Shown: positions 1-11,404 of the stretch, one piece after another
Numbering within the stretch: position 1 is the stretch's first letter
How the letters are laid out: each line of letters opens with the position of its first letter
The notes under the pieces: generated by a model
What the model was told of the DNA's origin: nothing
The model's input: the letters and a program-made list of their open reading frames with translations, nothing else
Databases searched by the model: none
Program-made: the position numbers and the translations under genes
Assembly (NCBI GenBank): GCA_947095535.1
Contig: OX352773.1
Span: 210,076,093-210,140,092 of the forward strand
Direction of reading: 5' to 3'
Length of the DNA stretch: 64,000 nt
Origin: Poecilobothrus nobilitatus
Taxonomy: Eukaryota; Arthropoda; Insecta; Diptera; Dolichopodidae

Positions 1-19
1 TTTGCTCTTCCATTTTCAG

Positions 20-595
20 CTTCTTTTATTTTGTGTTTAAATATGCCAAAAAATAGCCTGAAACTTATATCCTTTTTTTGTAACACGATCAGGTTCTTCA
101 TTTTTATCTATACCCATGTAGGTGTCGTAGTACTCAGTACAGGGTTTATTTTTTGTTCCAAAGTAAGTGTATGTTACTAATTATTAAAAATTTACTTTAT
201 TTTTTTTTAGAATTTTGATATTATTATGTGTAGATCATAAAAAACTTTTAGATCTTGTACTATTACGGCCTTGTGGAATTAAAATTACAAGTGCTTGTTA
301 TAGAATGAAATTTCATTCACATTGACTTGAGAATCATTAAGCTTCACAGTACAAAAATGTAAGTTTTTCTCAGATCAATACTCCATATAGATATGAAGTA
401 AAGCGAAAAGCACAAGAAGATGTTCAAAAATTTAAAGATTTAAAATAATAACTTTTAAAATATAAAAGGGCAACTCAATTTCTATGAATGAATATTTTGA
501 AGAAAGACAACATTAAAGAGCATCAAATGTATCTAATTAAGAAGAAGAACAAAAGTATAATAGATGAAGTATATGAGATGAAGTATATAGATACA
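20..595 (+). pseudogene. Decayed fragment resembling a two-pore-domain K+ channel (TM1 and following linker)
   Basis: A pyrimidine-rich acceptor (TTCCATTTTCAG) ends at 19. An open exon runs 20-162, followed by a consensus donor GTAAGT at 163 and an acceptor TTTTTCTCAG ending at 373. The second exon, 374-595, joins in phase 0. The first exon ends in a hydrophobic segment, FFIFIYTHVGVVVLSTGFIF, and the second starts INTPYRYEVKRKAQEDVQKF. This resembles K2P channels, where TM1 is followed by F-x-x-(I/L)-E-x-P and a charged linker; after three stops (446, 449, 485) the same frame reads NILKKDNIKEHQMYLIKKKN and on through IIDEVYEMKY, which fits the linker before the first pore loop. No pore signature (G-Y/F-G) was found nearby, so no working channel is encoded. 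The antisense of 163-41 is also open and hydrophilic, so exon 1 could belong to the other strand. The K2P match is from memory of the family pattern. Confidence 0.32.
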
Positions 596-600
596 TGAAG

Positions 601-1947
601 CCTCAGATTAGGCAAAATCAACCTCAACAAAGTATGAGGCACTTAAAAAAATATACATATATTACCTAACGGTATAACTTTTGCAGAAGAATATTTTAAT
701 AGCAAAATTTTATAAGCGAAACAATGGTAACTCTAATATTCTAATAGAATATATTTACATAATACAGGTAGCCATTAGATATATGAACTTAATTTCGTAA
801 AATTTTAATGAATATCTATAAATACACCGACGGTAGGTATTATATTTTTTAAATCATATTAATAAATGCTGAAATATTATTCAGTAAAAACTTATATACA
901 GACAGGTAAAAATAAATATTGTAACATTAAACATGATAATAAAATTCTAAAATACTTAAACGAAAAAAAAAAGTTAAACCATTGTAAGCAACAAATAGAA
1001 ATGTTGACATTTTTTTTTTACATTTTCAAGTGATTAGTGTAAATATTGATGGAAAAAATTTGCTACAATGTTTTATTTTATTATTTAAAACTTAGTTAAA
1101 AATTTATTAATTTTTTTTAACTTTTTTTTTTTTTTTTCAAAAAATTTTATATAAAAAAACATTTTTAATAGAATCATTCATAAAGTCATATCAGATTAGT
1201 GTAATAAAATTTGGTAAACCATGAAACATAAAATAAAATGAGTTTTTATTAATAAAGAAATAACATTTTAATATTCTTATAGCATTAACGATTTTTTTTA
1301 ACTACGTTAGATATTATTAACTTTTTTTTTTTTAGTAGTTAGGTGTTTTAAAGTGTTTATCACTTGTTAATAAAATTTTGTTAATTGGTTGTCTATAGTA
1401 AAAACTAAGTTATAAAATATTTTATATTACCATCTTCTTTTCAAATTAACATTCATTTATTAATGATCTAAGGATCATTACACTTATAGTATAATCTGTT
1501 TTGGAATACTCGCATATTATATGTAAATAAATCATTTTATTATTTTAACTTTAAGTCGAATTTCTTTTTAGGAATCTGACCTCAAAAATTCAATTATTAA
1601 TTTTTATTTTATAAACACTTTCCCTTGAATTAATACTTAAATAATACTTCGAAAATAAATTAAATATTTAATTATTGTTTTATTATTTCCCTAAAACCAT
1701 CTGGTTAGTATTTTGATCCTGTTCAAATCTATCAATTTGGTCAGTAATGTAAAATTGTGTCAATTTAATGAATTGTTAGATATAATTATGTATGAATGGC
1801 AGCTTGATAACATACCGATTTCAAAGATTTTTTTAAGTAGTAATATTCAAAATCTTAACAAAAAAATAACAATTTGGGAGTCCACCAAAATGAAAATTTT
1901 TAAATAAAAGGAAAACTTGCTGAAAAAAAAAACCATCTGAGTAAAAA
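601..1947. other. A+T-rich non-coding stretch
   Basis: Mostly A and T runs. A 64-codon open frame (1713-1907, +) has no recognisable motif and is within chance expectation. No RNA gene, inverted repeat or promoter could be supported. Confidence 0.6.
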
Positions 1948-2455
1948 GAATCTCAAAATTCGAAAATTTCAACTTATAAAATCCCAAGCAACAAAAAAAT
2001 TACAATTTATTATGTATTTAAAAATTAAAAATAGTCAAATAAATTATTATATAGCATATGTATATAAGTGATTTTGAACCAGTATCCATTTTAGAGTTAA
2101 ATTCAAAATCAAGGTGTTCCCTCATGCTATAGAATATTTAAATATATATGCGATATTCTGAATTAGGAGAGATTTTAAGTTGGTTACAAAATCAGAGTTT
2201 CCCTCCTTTCCAAAATTTATATTACAATTAATAATATATATATATATAGGTAATATATATTTTAAGAACGAGATTTTAAAACGCAAAAGATTTCCAAAAA
2301 GATTTTGTACATTTGGAATCTTTTTTTTTTTTTTTGGGGTTTTGTGCATTAAGGTTTTCTTTTCAGATTTTTAATTTAGAGATGTTTGTTTTGTAATTTT
2401 CTTTTTTTAGAATTTAATTTTGAATTTGGGGTTTGATTTTCAGATTTCGGACTCA
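1948..2455 (+). repeat. Fold-back-type dispersed repeat, copy 1 (GGTTACAAAATCAGAG family)
   Basis: The left part carries runs of the type AATCTCAAAATTC and AAAATCCCAAG; the right part carries their approximate complements (TTTGGGGTTTGATTTTCAG). The middle (about 2162-2215) has the hallmark GAGATTTTAAGTTGGTTACA followed by AAATCAGAGTTTCCCTCCTT. The same three components recur in inverse orientation at 11405-11955 and the middle part recurs at 23475-23675. No coding capacity is visible. A non-autonomous fold-back or MITE-like element is inferred; the exact ends are not certain. Confidence 0.5.
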
Positions 2456-2570
2456 ACCCAACAATTTTTAGCTTAATAATATTGTTTTTCTACCTCATGC
2501 TTTACCGTGATAGATGAAAGATATCTTTATTTTCATCTGATAATAATAGTTTTAATATGCTATATATTTA

Positions 2571-2773
2571 TTTTTATGTTATTTTTTATTTTTAATGCAT
2601 TTTTTTGTCACATAAATGTGAACAGGAAATTACACAGCCTTTCTTTTTCAGGCGGGGCTGTAAATGTGGTAAGGGGGAATAACTCTTATGACGTGTGTGG
2701 GATTCGAACCCACACTCCCTCGGTGTTTACAGCGTATTTTATAAGCTCTTACCCACTTGGCTACCGAGGCCCC
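2571..2773 (-). mobile_element. SINE1, full-length tRNA-derived SINE
   Basis: On the minus strand the element starts GGGCCTCGGTAGCC. It shows an RNA polymerase III A box (TAGCCAAGTGGGTAAGAG, plus positions 2746-2763) and a perfect B box (GGTTCGAATCC, 2700-2710) inside a T-arm-like stem TGTGGG/CCCACA. A tRNA-unrelated body follows (CCTGAAAAAGAAAGGCTGTG and an AATTTCCTGTTCACATTTAT block) and an A-rich tail. It is flanked by GCTATATA at 2559-2566 and 2774-2781, with the match extending to 12 bases with one mismatch, as expected for target-primed insertion. Two further copies lie at 36806 and 55567. A 102-codon plus-strand frame across it is only an antisense shadow. Confidence 0.85.
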
Positions 2774-4312
2774 GCTATATACTTAGTTCCAAAAAATTCA
2801 GTTCTTATCCACTAGAGAGAATTTCCATTTTTAGAGTTTTGTAGTACTCAATAGTTTTTTTTTATTTCGCTATACGCGAGTATTTAAAGGAAGTAAACTT
2901 TGCAATGCCAAGAACAGGAATAGAATTCTCAGATAATAAAATATTGCACAAAACTTTTATAATTTTTAATCAATACAATATTTATTATAATATATTTTGT
3001 TAATTAACTCATATTACATATTTTAAAAATCTCTACAACTAATTAATATTCAATCTAAATGAATAAATAAATGGTAGTATTGACTAACACTTAGTTATTT
3101 TATGTATTACAACGAATTGCAAAAATATCTTTTAATTAATATCTTGATTATAAAATTTAATAAAAGAATTAATTAAAATAAAATTTTCATAGAAAATTAT
3201 TAAGAATTCAAAAACGTTTGTAAATTATTAATTATGCAACTTGTTACAAAGTTTAAATGAAGCTTTGCAATAACCAAAATCAATCAAAATAACAAATTCT
3301 TTTTCGTTTTGCTCAGTCTTATTATATATGTATGTGATTATAAAATGTAATTAAAAATTTTGGCATTTAAAAAATATTTTTCTTTTATATTGGAAAATTT
3401 TTTTTAATTACACAAAAAATATTTCATAAATTCTTGATTTTTATGAAATACACCTAAAGATTTCTATCAATCAATCATATTAAATTTATATGAAAGTGAA
3501 AAGCTGTTTTATCTTTTCAGACCCCAAAAGAAATCTGACAGGAAAAAAATTTTTTTTTTTTTTGATTTTAAAAAAACATTTTCAACAAAAATTTGTTGAA
3601 ATTTTTAATTAGTTACAAATGCATTTTACCAGATGTAAAATGGTAAACTCCTGCCAAAAAAAATCTTGTTTTACAACATAATACCGTTATGATAAATTGT
3701 TTGTTTTATAGTACCTATGACACGATTGTTTCTATTCGCATAAATTTAATAAAAGATGTATACAGAATATTCATTGGATGAGATATATATACATGTTTTT
3801 TTTTTTAATTAGTTTGAAGCAGTTGAATCTGTCCACCCTCATATTATTAAAATGAATTAATGCATCATTTCCAATGAAGCGATCAATAAAGTGAAAAATG
3901 AACACAAATTGTAAAAGTGATAGCCATAATTTAAAAATTACCATCACTCTAATACATTGTATGTTATATTTAGCCTCTCCAGTTTATTATTTTTGATGGT
4001 TGGCTTTGATTCCAAAAAAGGTTTAGTTGAGCTCGATTTGTCTATTGGATTTTTTAAAAATATCCTTTAAAGTGGAAATAAAATAGTGGAAACTCTTAAG
4101 TTTGTGTATAGATTCAAGACTATATCTTCAATATATTATTCATATTAAAGACTATACATTATCATGGGCTACATTAATTTCGAACAATAATATCTATTTA
4201 TTAAGTATTATACTATAGCAATAAACCAAAAACTAAGGAATCTCATATTTAGGATTTGTTCAAGTATTACATTAGGTATCTTATATATATGTATTAGATA
4301 AGTATTATTTAA
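2774..4312. other. A+T-rich non-coding stretch
   Basis: The right target-site copy of SINE1 is at its left edge. The rest is low-complexity A+T sequence. The acceptor-like TTTTATCTTTTCAG ending near 3520 is followed by a short open stretch that soon becomes poly(T). Nothing else is supported. Confidence 0.55.
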
Positions 4313-4489
4313 GGGATATCAGTAACACTGTGGCCTTTTAATGTAGATCCATCCATTGTGCTTCTTCTATATCTAATTGTTGTGGATTTTATCGCCACTT
4401 ATAATACTTCTGTCAGCCCTAATACTACTAAGAAACTAAAGTTCTATAGAGAGTTTATTGTTGGGCAGTTAATTTTCGACAGTTTTTGA
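4313..4489 (+). pseudogene. Possible piggyBac-like transposase fragment (end of the DDE domain)
   Basis: A frame without an ATG is open for 58 codons, from the codon after TAA at 4310 to TGA at 4487. It reads GISVTLWPFNVDPSIVLLLY, then a hydrophobic stretch ending VVDFIATYNT, then KKLKFYREFIVGQLIFDSF. In piggyBac-type transposases the end of the DDE_Tnp_1_7 domain has W-W-P-x-F, a D-x-x-(I/V)-V-N-(A/S)-W-x-L-Y helix, and about 20-30 residues later (L/M)-x-x-x-(E/D)-F-R. The fragment fits this order loosely, but lacks the usual VNAW core. No catalytic aspartate region, cysteine-rich tail or TTAA-flanked ends were found close by. If real, it is a short 3' relic. A chance open frame remains possible. 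Confidence 0.22.
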
Positions 4490-6807
4490 GTATGTGCCCT
4501 GTAGAATCAAGTATAGATATTTGCAAATAACTGTTAAATTAGACAACATTGGTCTGATAAAATACAAAAAATTTAATTATTTATGGTAATTAAACTTATG
4601 AATAATTTCTAATACTTTAAATTTATTATTTTATTTAAATTAATTCTATCAATTTAAATATTTTTATTTTAATATATTAATAATATATAGATGTATAATG
4701 CATTAAAAATAAGCAAACAAAATTAGCGAACACTTTTCATAAATAACGACACCTGTCACAATAAATTAATTATTATTGTATTTTTTTTTATTTTGATTTA
4801 TAAAAAAAATAAAATCAATTATCAGATAATAATTAATAATAAATATAAGCAAAATTAATCAAATGACAAAACAAAAATTACCATACCACCTTCACATGTT
4901 TACCTTTTTTTTTTTTAAATACTAAACAAATTAGATTTTTAATCACAGTTGCAATTACAGTAGCTGATTTTAATACATAAACATTATACACTACATAGAA
5001 ATAAAATTAATCTAACTAAGACGTAATAAAATAATATGCTAAGACGTGGAATATCCTCTTCCTCTTATTTAAAATTGAAAACATTGCATAGTATTGGAAA
5101 TATAAAATAACAAAAATTCGACGAGAGGACTTCGAATAATATTAAGGACAATTAATTTCTTGCCAAAATATAATATCTTTTATATTTTCGAAATTTTAAC
5201 ACAAGACTAATTAAGAACATTCAATGATTCTTCTATACCTTCTTCAAATATATAGTAAAACTAAAACAAAGTTGTCTACTTTAAAGTTCTTATCCCGACT
5301 TTAGTTTACTTTTACAAAAGAAAAATATAAATTTACCTAAGACATCAGTCACTACTTTTTAAAAACTGAGAGCTAAGGAAATTAGATTTTTTTTTTTATT
5401 TGCCAAATAGAAAAAAACCTATAATCATACAAAGATTATTTTTATACAGAAATAGCTTCCCAGATAACATTTTATTTACAATATTTTTTTTTGTACATAA
5501 TTTGCTATTAGGGATAAAAAAAATTGCAATTTCTAAATTATGCTGGTAAAATTCCATCTGGATTGAAATTTTTACTTTTTCCGTATTTATGCTCTATTTT
5601 GATCTGATTTCAAAACAATGTAATTCAAAGCAATTACATTTCTACTTTTTTTTTTAGCGTAGCCACTTCTTTAACTTTCTTGGAATCTTGTAACAAAAAT
5701 AGAAACGCAAAAGAAAAATTTTAGATAAAAGAAATGATTAATGGAAACCATTGTCAAGAAAGAAAATTAACAAAAATTTGTTTTAATATTAGGAAAAAAA
5801 AAAGTATTATAAAATAATAGACAGGTGCGAAATCATTAAACACAATTTAAAAACCGATACCTGATAATTTGTGTCATTTTTTTTTTTTCTTTCTTTTTTT
5901 CTGTTAAAAATAAAATCTTTAAATTGAATTTTAATTTCTGACATAAAACACATTTTAAATTGGCTTTGAAATAACTGCAATATAATTAAAAATTAAAAGA
6001 AATTTTTTGTGCAGGATCAAAACTTTAAATAAAAGTCTAAGAAATAGCAAAAATTATGCCATAAGGCATTTATTTGCATTATGTTCTAAAGTCCTCTACT
6101 AAATAGATGAATTTAATACTATACGTATATGCTTTGGAATTATTTTACTGTCTTACTGTCCAAATTTACATAAATCTGATATCAGATTTACATATTTTTT
6201 ATTTTAATTTCCCGGAAATGGAAAATCAAAGTTCATATTAAAAGTAAAAGTTGCGTTTTTTTTTTTTATATTAATACTATTTATTCTTAAAGAATATTTT
6301 TTATTCCTATATTTTTTTTGTTTAATTTTTTATTCCAATTTTATGTTAATTTGAATGAAAATTTCGTGACATGATTAAAATCTTTTTAAATTCTAGGTAG
6401 GATTCATGGTTCACGATTATATGATCTTAATGTATGTACTATCTTGTATGTAATGTATGTATGTATGATCTTAAATATATACTTAAAAGTTAATCACTTC
6501 ACTAACGTTAAACAGATAACATAAAACTGATTTGCGTTAATGTTTGATTGTATTGAAAGAAAGGATTTAACGCATCATACCATTATCCCATTATAAATGA
6601 GTGATTAACTAAATAAAAAGAAATATTTTTTTGTTATAATTTATAAGGTAACCTGCAATATATAATAAAAAAAACTTCATCAATAATTTTATTTACATTA
6701 TTTTAATTTTTTCTTTTAACTCAAAATCCATTTTTACAACAAACTTTGGATTTTTCTTTAGAGGAAGAATACAATGAAAGATATGCTTAAATAAAATTCG
6801 CTTTAGT
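4490..6807. other. A+T-rich non-coding stretch
   Basis: No frame, RNA gene or repeat copy is supported. A short tandem TGTATGTA/TGTATGTATGTATG cluster lies at about 6434-6467. Several poly(T) runs of 9-14 bases are present. Confidence 0.6.
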
Positions 6808-7040
6808 ACGTTCCGGATAAGTACTGTTTTTCGGTTTAGAAACCAGAAATATACTTAAATAAACCAGAAACCGGCTTATACTATTGAATTTTCAGAAAAT
6901 TTGTGTAAGAAAATGTCATTAGTTATGGATAAATGGCAATCATAAGGCAATTAAAGGGACTTTAAATAAGTGCCTTCCTTGAAGCACTTATCCGAGTTCG
7001 GTTCTGTGCTTTACTCGCATAAGTGCTCAAAATTGCTTAG
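6808..7040. repeat. Imperfect inverted repeat around CGGATAAGT
   Basis: CGGATAAGTACT near 6812 is matched by the inverse AGCACTTATCCG near 6993, and the flanking arms stay partly complementary (CTTTAGTACGTTCC against the inverse of GGTTCTGTGCTTTACTC). Inside, AAGTGC-CTTCCTTGAA-GCACTT forms a 6-bp hairpin. This may be a small degenerate MITE, but no second copy was found in the window. Confidence 0.3.
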
Positions 7041-7155
7041 ATTTTGTAAGAGTATTGAAGCGGGTTTTACTGATATATCTTTTATTCTTGTAAATAAACT
7101 TTGAACTAAAACTTAAATTTATTAAAATTTTAATAACAAAATCAAAGTTCTCAAT

Positions 7156-7319
7156 TTTTGTGTTCGTTTTACACGAAAAAAGTTGTTGGGATTTTGGGAA
7201 TAGTTGGTAAATGGAATACTAATTTAATATAACCTTATTGACTGCTATCTATTCTTTGTCAAAGGCTGATATAATTGAAAGTATAAAAGAGTAGTTTACT
7301 CTGTAAAAGAAACACAAAC
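7156..7319 (+). mobile_element. MITE family M1, copy 1
   Basis: About 0.16 kb with imperfect ends of the form GTTTGCGTTCCTTTTACA and its inverse TGTAAAAGAAACACAAAC. The interior (GTTGG..TTGGTAAATGGAATACTAATTTAA, a CTATCTATTCTTTGTCAAAG block and AGTAGTTTACTCTGTAAAAG) matches copies at 26277-26429 and, inverted, 45520-45674. It has no coding capacity. No clear target-site duplication is visible, so the superfamily is not assigned. Confidence 0.65.
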
Positions 7320-7866
7320 AATCTCAATCCTACAATTTTGACAGTTGTTCTAATGTAAATTATTCTTGTTTTCTACCATCTATTTTTCATTTGAAATTTA
7401 GAGCGTTCAATTTATAGATCCAAATGCAAACTCCCGATATCATTTTTACTGAAGTTTCTCCTAAATTTTAAATTTAAGCACAAGACACCTTGTTTATTTA
7501 AAATTTAAAATGTTAATTTTTTTAATGATTAGAATTCATAAAAAAAGATTGCGTGTTAAAAGTTGTTTACAAAAGAAAAAAAAATTTACAGGATTTTTGC
7601 ATTATATATTTTTTGCCATTCCCTTTTTTAATTTTTTTCTAAAATTGATCCAAAAGACATTTACAATTAAAATTTATCGGTATTTGTATATTTAAAAATA
7701 TTTTTATATATAAAACATTCAGACTCCTTATGTACAACAACACATCACAAAACAAAAAAAAATCATATTATTGGATTAAATTAGGGTATACCAATACGTA
7801 TAAGTAAAAAATGAATTATTTTTCTATCTCATACCCAATGAAAAAAAAAAACAAACAAAAGGATAA

Positions 7867-8269
7867 CAATTTTATTATATCTCTTACAAATTTTCACCTA
7901 TTATTTACTTTATACCATGTCTTGGAAACATGTATTGGAAAAGGAACGAAAAATATCCGTTATCGGCAGAGAAGCTTAAAATGTTCTTCACTTTCAATGA
8001 TAGAGATAAGTTTACAGAACTGCTACGTGTTTAATATGTATTTTTGCCTAAGGTATTTACATAAGGTCTCAAAAGATGTAACCAATCATTTTGACTAAAT
8101 TCTATTAATTATGCAGATTGGAGAAAACTTGAAAGAACTGAAAGGGCTCAAATTGAATGTTAATTTAAAAGATTTGAAAACTTTTAACTTACTTAATTTG
8201 TTAAAGCCTCAAAGTTGTCTGTTTGTTCTAACAATATTTCTAGATACTGTTTCCGAACACTTTTCTTAA
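7867..8269 (+). pseudogene. Possible two-exon coding relic with a 64-bp intron, product unknown
   Basis: The frame starting at 7867 reads on through MYWKRNEKYPLSAEKLKMFF and TFNDRDKFTELLRV to a TAA at 8032, then continues YVFLPK up to a donor AAG|GTATTT at 8053. A 64-bp intron follows, with a branch-point-like TGACTAAAT near 8091 and an acceptor TTATGCAG ending at 8116. The downstream frame joins in phase 0 as IGENLKELKGLKLNVNLKDL and stays open for 51 codons to TAA at 8267. Intron length and signals are typical of flies. The single in-frame stop means a broken gene if the joining is right. Two other frames of the first part are also open (one for 95 codons from 7811), so the choice of frame is uncertain. 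I do not recognise the family; the leucine- and lysine-rich part looks helical. Confidence 0.22.
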
Positions 8270-9472
8270 ACCATCATTAAATCAAAAATAATATATACAT
8301 ACATAAGTTCAACATTCTCCTTAGTTTAAAATATTATTAAAGAATCATCAGTTTAATGAAAAAAGATACATTATTTTTGTATTCGACATTAATTTTGTAT
8401 TTTATATATTTATTATAAAAGACTTTCATAGAAATTAAGGGAAACCCTTCAGATTACAAAAAAAAAAAAAATATATATATAAAATAAAGTTCACTGAAAC
8501 CGATAATAATTTTGTAATTATTGACCATTGCTGGTTATTATAATTTTTTTCATGATATTGGACAGTTAGAAAGCACCTGCTTCTTCAACTTGAATAAAAA
8601 TTAAATCTTTTTATTTATTTATTTATTTATCATTTTATTTTGCTACCTAATAATACATTTCGTATTTTTTTAACAAGTAATTATACCTATATACTGCCCT
8701 AATGTTTATTTTAATTCGATAACTTATAAACGGTTGCGGTAGGAAATTTCAACATTTATAATCCCACTTTTTATAATCTCATTTTTTTTTTTTTTTAATT
8801 TTGCTTTTTAAAGTCTTGCATTGTTAAAAACATGCTAGCTGGCTTCAAAATTTAGCTTTTTAAAAATAAAACGTAATTTTAAAAAAAGTGACGTTTCAGT
8901 AACAAAAGTTAGTGTTTTTATTTTTTAAATGGTTAAATAAAAAAAAAATATCGAAAAAAATGTAAATATTTTGAAAATTGTGTATAATGCTGATTTTTTA
9001 ACCAAATATAAAATACCTCGATACTCAGATTCTTCCACATACATATTCTGTGTTGATTGGCAAATACCTTAAGATTTTTTTCACATTTGTATTGGCTGGC
9101 TAAGATTAAACGCGATTAACTCTTTATTAAGATTAAGATAAAAGCAAAATTAAAAATATCGAGATTTCATACATGACCCTTTATAAAAAATAAATAAACG
9201 CATAATTACGTTTATAAAAGTACAAAAGTACATAATAAAGTTAAAAGTTAATATTAAAATAAAAATAAACCAAAGATGTGGATTTCTTTTGAAAAAAGTT
9301 ATCATATTTATTTTAAAATAATTTTCAGGTTTTTATTGGTATGGAGCATTAAGTGTTATATCTGCAACTACCAATGAAATAATGATTCGATTTTTAATAA
9401 TCTGTCTGTTTTTTTTTGCTTTAGGATACCTATATCTTAATTTATTTTAGAATATATCATTACATATACTTA
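8270..9472. other. A+T-rich non-coding stretch with a (TTTA)n run
   Basis: A TTTA tetranucleotide microsatellite of five units lies at 8611-8630. The remainder is low-complexity sequence with no supported gene or repeat copy. Confidence 0.6.
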
Positions 9473-9714
9473 CTATACACTTGGATTTTGTTTTCCCAAA
9501 TATTGTTTCAACAATGCATAGGCTTCATTTTGACTTCACTGATAGAGAGCCATGAATTGGGTAACAGAGCCTGTAAGGCCAGAGATAACAGATAATATGC
9601 TACCACGGACATGATAAAGTAAATCATCGACTGGCAGCAGTTAGATTTGAGTAAAAGACGACTTAAATTAGGTGTTCGTCTCCTATCTCGATCTAAGAGA
9701 ATCAACACCAAGTA
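9473..9714 (-). pseudogene. GC-elevated coding-like island, product unknown
   Basis: This segment is clearly less A+T-rich than its surroundings and is open in more than one frame. On the minus strand the most protein-like frame runs from 9640 (LLPVDDLLYHVRGSILSVIS, then GLTGSVTQFMALYQ) to a TGA at 9538-9536, then goes on as SQNEAYALLKQYLGKQNPSV to TAG at 9475-9473. A pyrimidine-rich acceptor-like site (ACTGCTGCCAG) lies just inside its start. A second minus frame is open for 67 codons (9711-9508), and a plus frame encodes a basic stretch (LSKRRLKLGVRLLSRSKRIN). The composition suggests a decayed exon or transposon gene, but I cannot name the family. Confidence 0.25.
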
Positions 9715-11404
9715 ATTTAGAAAACGGTTAAAAAAAATATGATGTTTTAATTCATATATTATCTAAATAAAAGAATAATTTTGTTGTTTTTGTCAGGGGG
9801 GTTTTTTTTTTTAAAAAAAGTCTTAAATGCTACTAAAATGAACTTTGGAATTTAATAGTAAATATTCTCGAGTATCATTCAAACTCATTATTATAAGGGT
9901 TTTCTGAAGTTTAAACATTTCTGGTTTTAATTTTTGCTGAATTGATTTTGTTTAGTTTTCTTTTTTCCCTTTTCTTTTCTTTTTTATTTATTTTTTTTTT
10001 TTTTAATATTTGTAAGATAATTCCAAAATGCAGAAATTTTTATGTAATTTTTCTATTGCGTACTTGTAAATGTCAAGCTTTTTAAAGTGAGCAGTGTCAA
10101 GAAAGTATATATGGTATGGTATGCTATAAAAATAAATAAAAATTATAAAAACTTAAAAATTGAATTGGATTGTAATAAGGTACTTAAAAATTGAATTCAT
10201 TAAATTCGTTTTTCGAATGTTTTTAACGAATTTAAATGAGAACCAAAGATGTTAGTGTTAATAAATCGGATCATGTCACAGTTCAGAATCATCAAACTGA
10301 AATGACGTAAGAAATTTAATTATACTGTGATTTAACGAACGTAAAATTGTCTTAAAAAGGATAATAGTAATTAAATTTTTTTTTTAATTATTAAGACTTC
10401 ATGTTCTCGTCAGACTTAAACCCAATATTCTCCTCTACTTACTGTAACTACATGAAGTTTTAAAATTAATTTTTCCAATTATTATAGACATGACGTATGC
10501 AAACAAAATTCATTAATTTACATTTACATTTTTTTTAACATTACGTAGTATGTATTACAAACTGAATAACAGTCACAATATACTGTTTTTTAATAAAATG
10601 TATTGTAACATAAATTGTTAGCCTACAATATAAAAGATGTTTATAATGACTATTTATAGAAAATCTTAAGATAATAATTGAGAATTTATCAACCACAAAA
10701 GATTTTAACAATATATAAAAGAAAAAAATGTTGTAGGAACGTTGGTTCGATTTCTAATAATACAATGTTATAATAATATTTATTTTTTTTTTTTTTTTTC
10801 AACTTTTAAAGAAAAAGAAAATCAAAATAAAACTGATTTCAAATTCTTTTAATAATAAGCCCCATAATTTATTATTAGCTGACCAATATACCTACTCAAT
10901 TCAATCTGAAAAGAATTCTTTTAAAAAAAAAACAAAAAACAAAAATTTCACTGTTGGGGGAACTTTAATTTTTTTTACTCTTTACGTTTTTTCTACTTAC
11001 GAATTATTTTAATAATTTCTTAGAGATGAAAATATTTTTTTTTTTTTTTCTTTGTTTTGTTTTGTCTGGAATTTTTTTACAAGTACCGATAAGGAGAAAA
11101 TTATTTTGTATATATGGAAATAATTTTTTAATAATAAAATTTAAAAATACATTGTTTCGAGAGAATTCCAAAATAATTGTACAACAAAAATAATAAAATA
11201 TAATCATTATTAAAAATTTTAATTAATTTGGATCATTAAATCCTTTAAGACTTTTATAAATGAGATATTTTAACTATTTTTCTCATGTTATTTAATTATA
11301 CAATCCGTTAAGTTTTAGTAAACTTTTTAAGTAACCATTGAATCCCGATACCGTATAATCTAAAATTGTTCATAAATTTATTAAGTTATTTATCAAGGTA
11401 TCAA
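9715..11404. other. Non-coding stretch with a hairpin and a short direct repeat
   Basis: ACTTAAAAATTGAATT occurs twice about 31 bases apart (near 10151 and 10182). Directly after it, CATTAAATTCGTT (10198-10210) pairs with AACGAATTTAAATG (10225-10238), a 13-bp stem with one bulged base. The rest is poly(T)-interrupted A+T sequence. Confidence 0.5.

Noticed and set aside
2700..2773. A genuine tRNA gene
   Set aside because: The A and B boxes are good, but the head is fused to a SINE body with an A-rich tail and target-site duplications, and two other copies exist.
2507..2815. 102-codon open frame on the plus strand
   Set aside because: It runs antisense through SINE1; the apparent peptide is a translation of the tRNA-like head and has no independent support.
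9536..9538. In-frame TGA as a selenocysteine or readthrough codon
   Set aside because: No SECIS-like hairpin or known selenoprotein context; a decayed sequence is simpler.
9508..9711. 67-codon minus frame as a membrane protein gene
   Set aside because: Another minus frame is at least as protein-like and the hydrophobic stretch appears to be a shifted reading of it.
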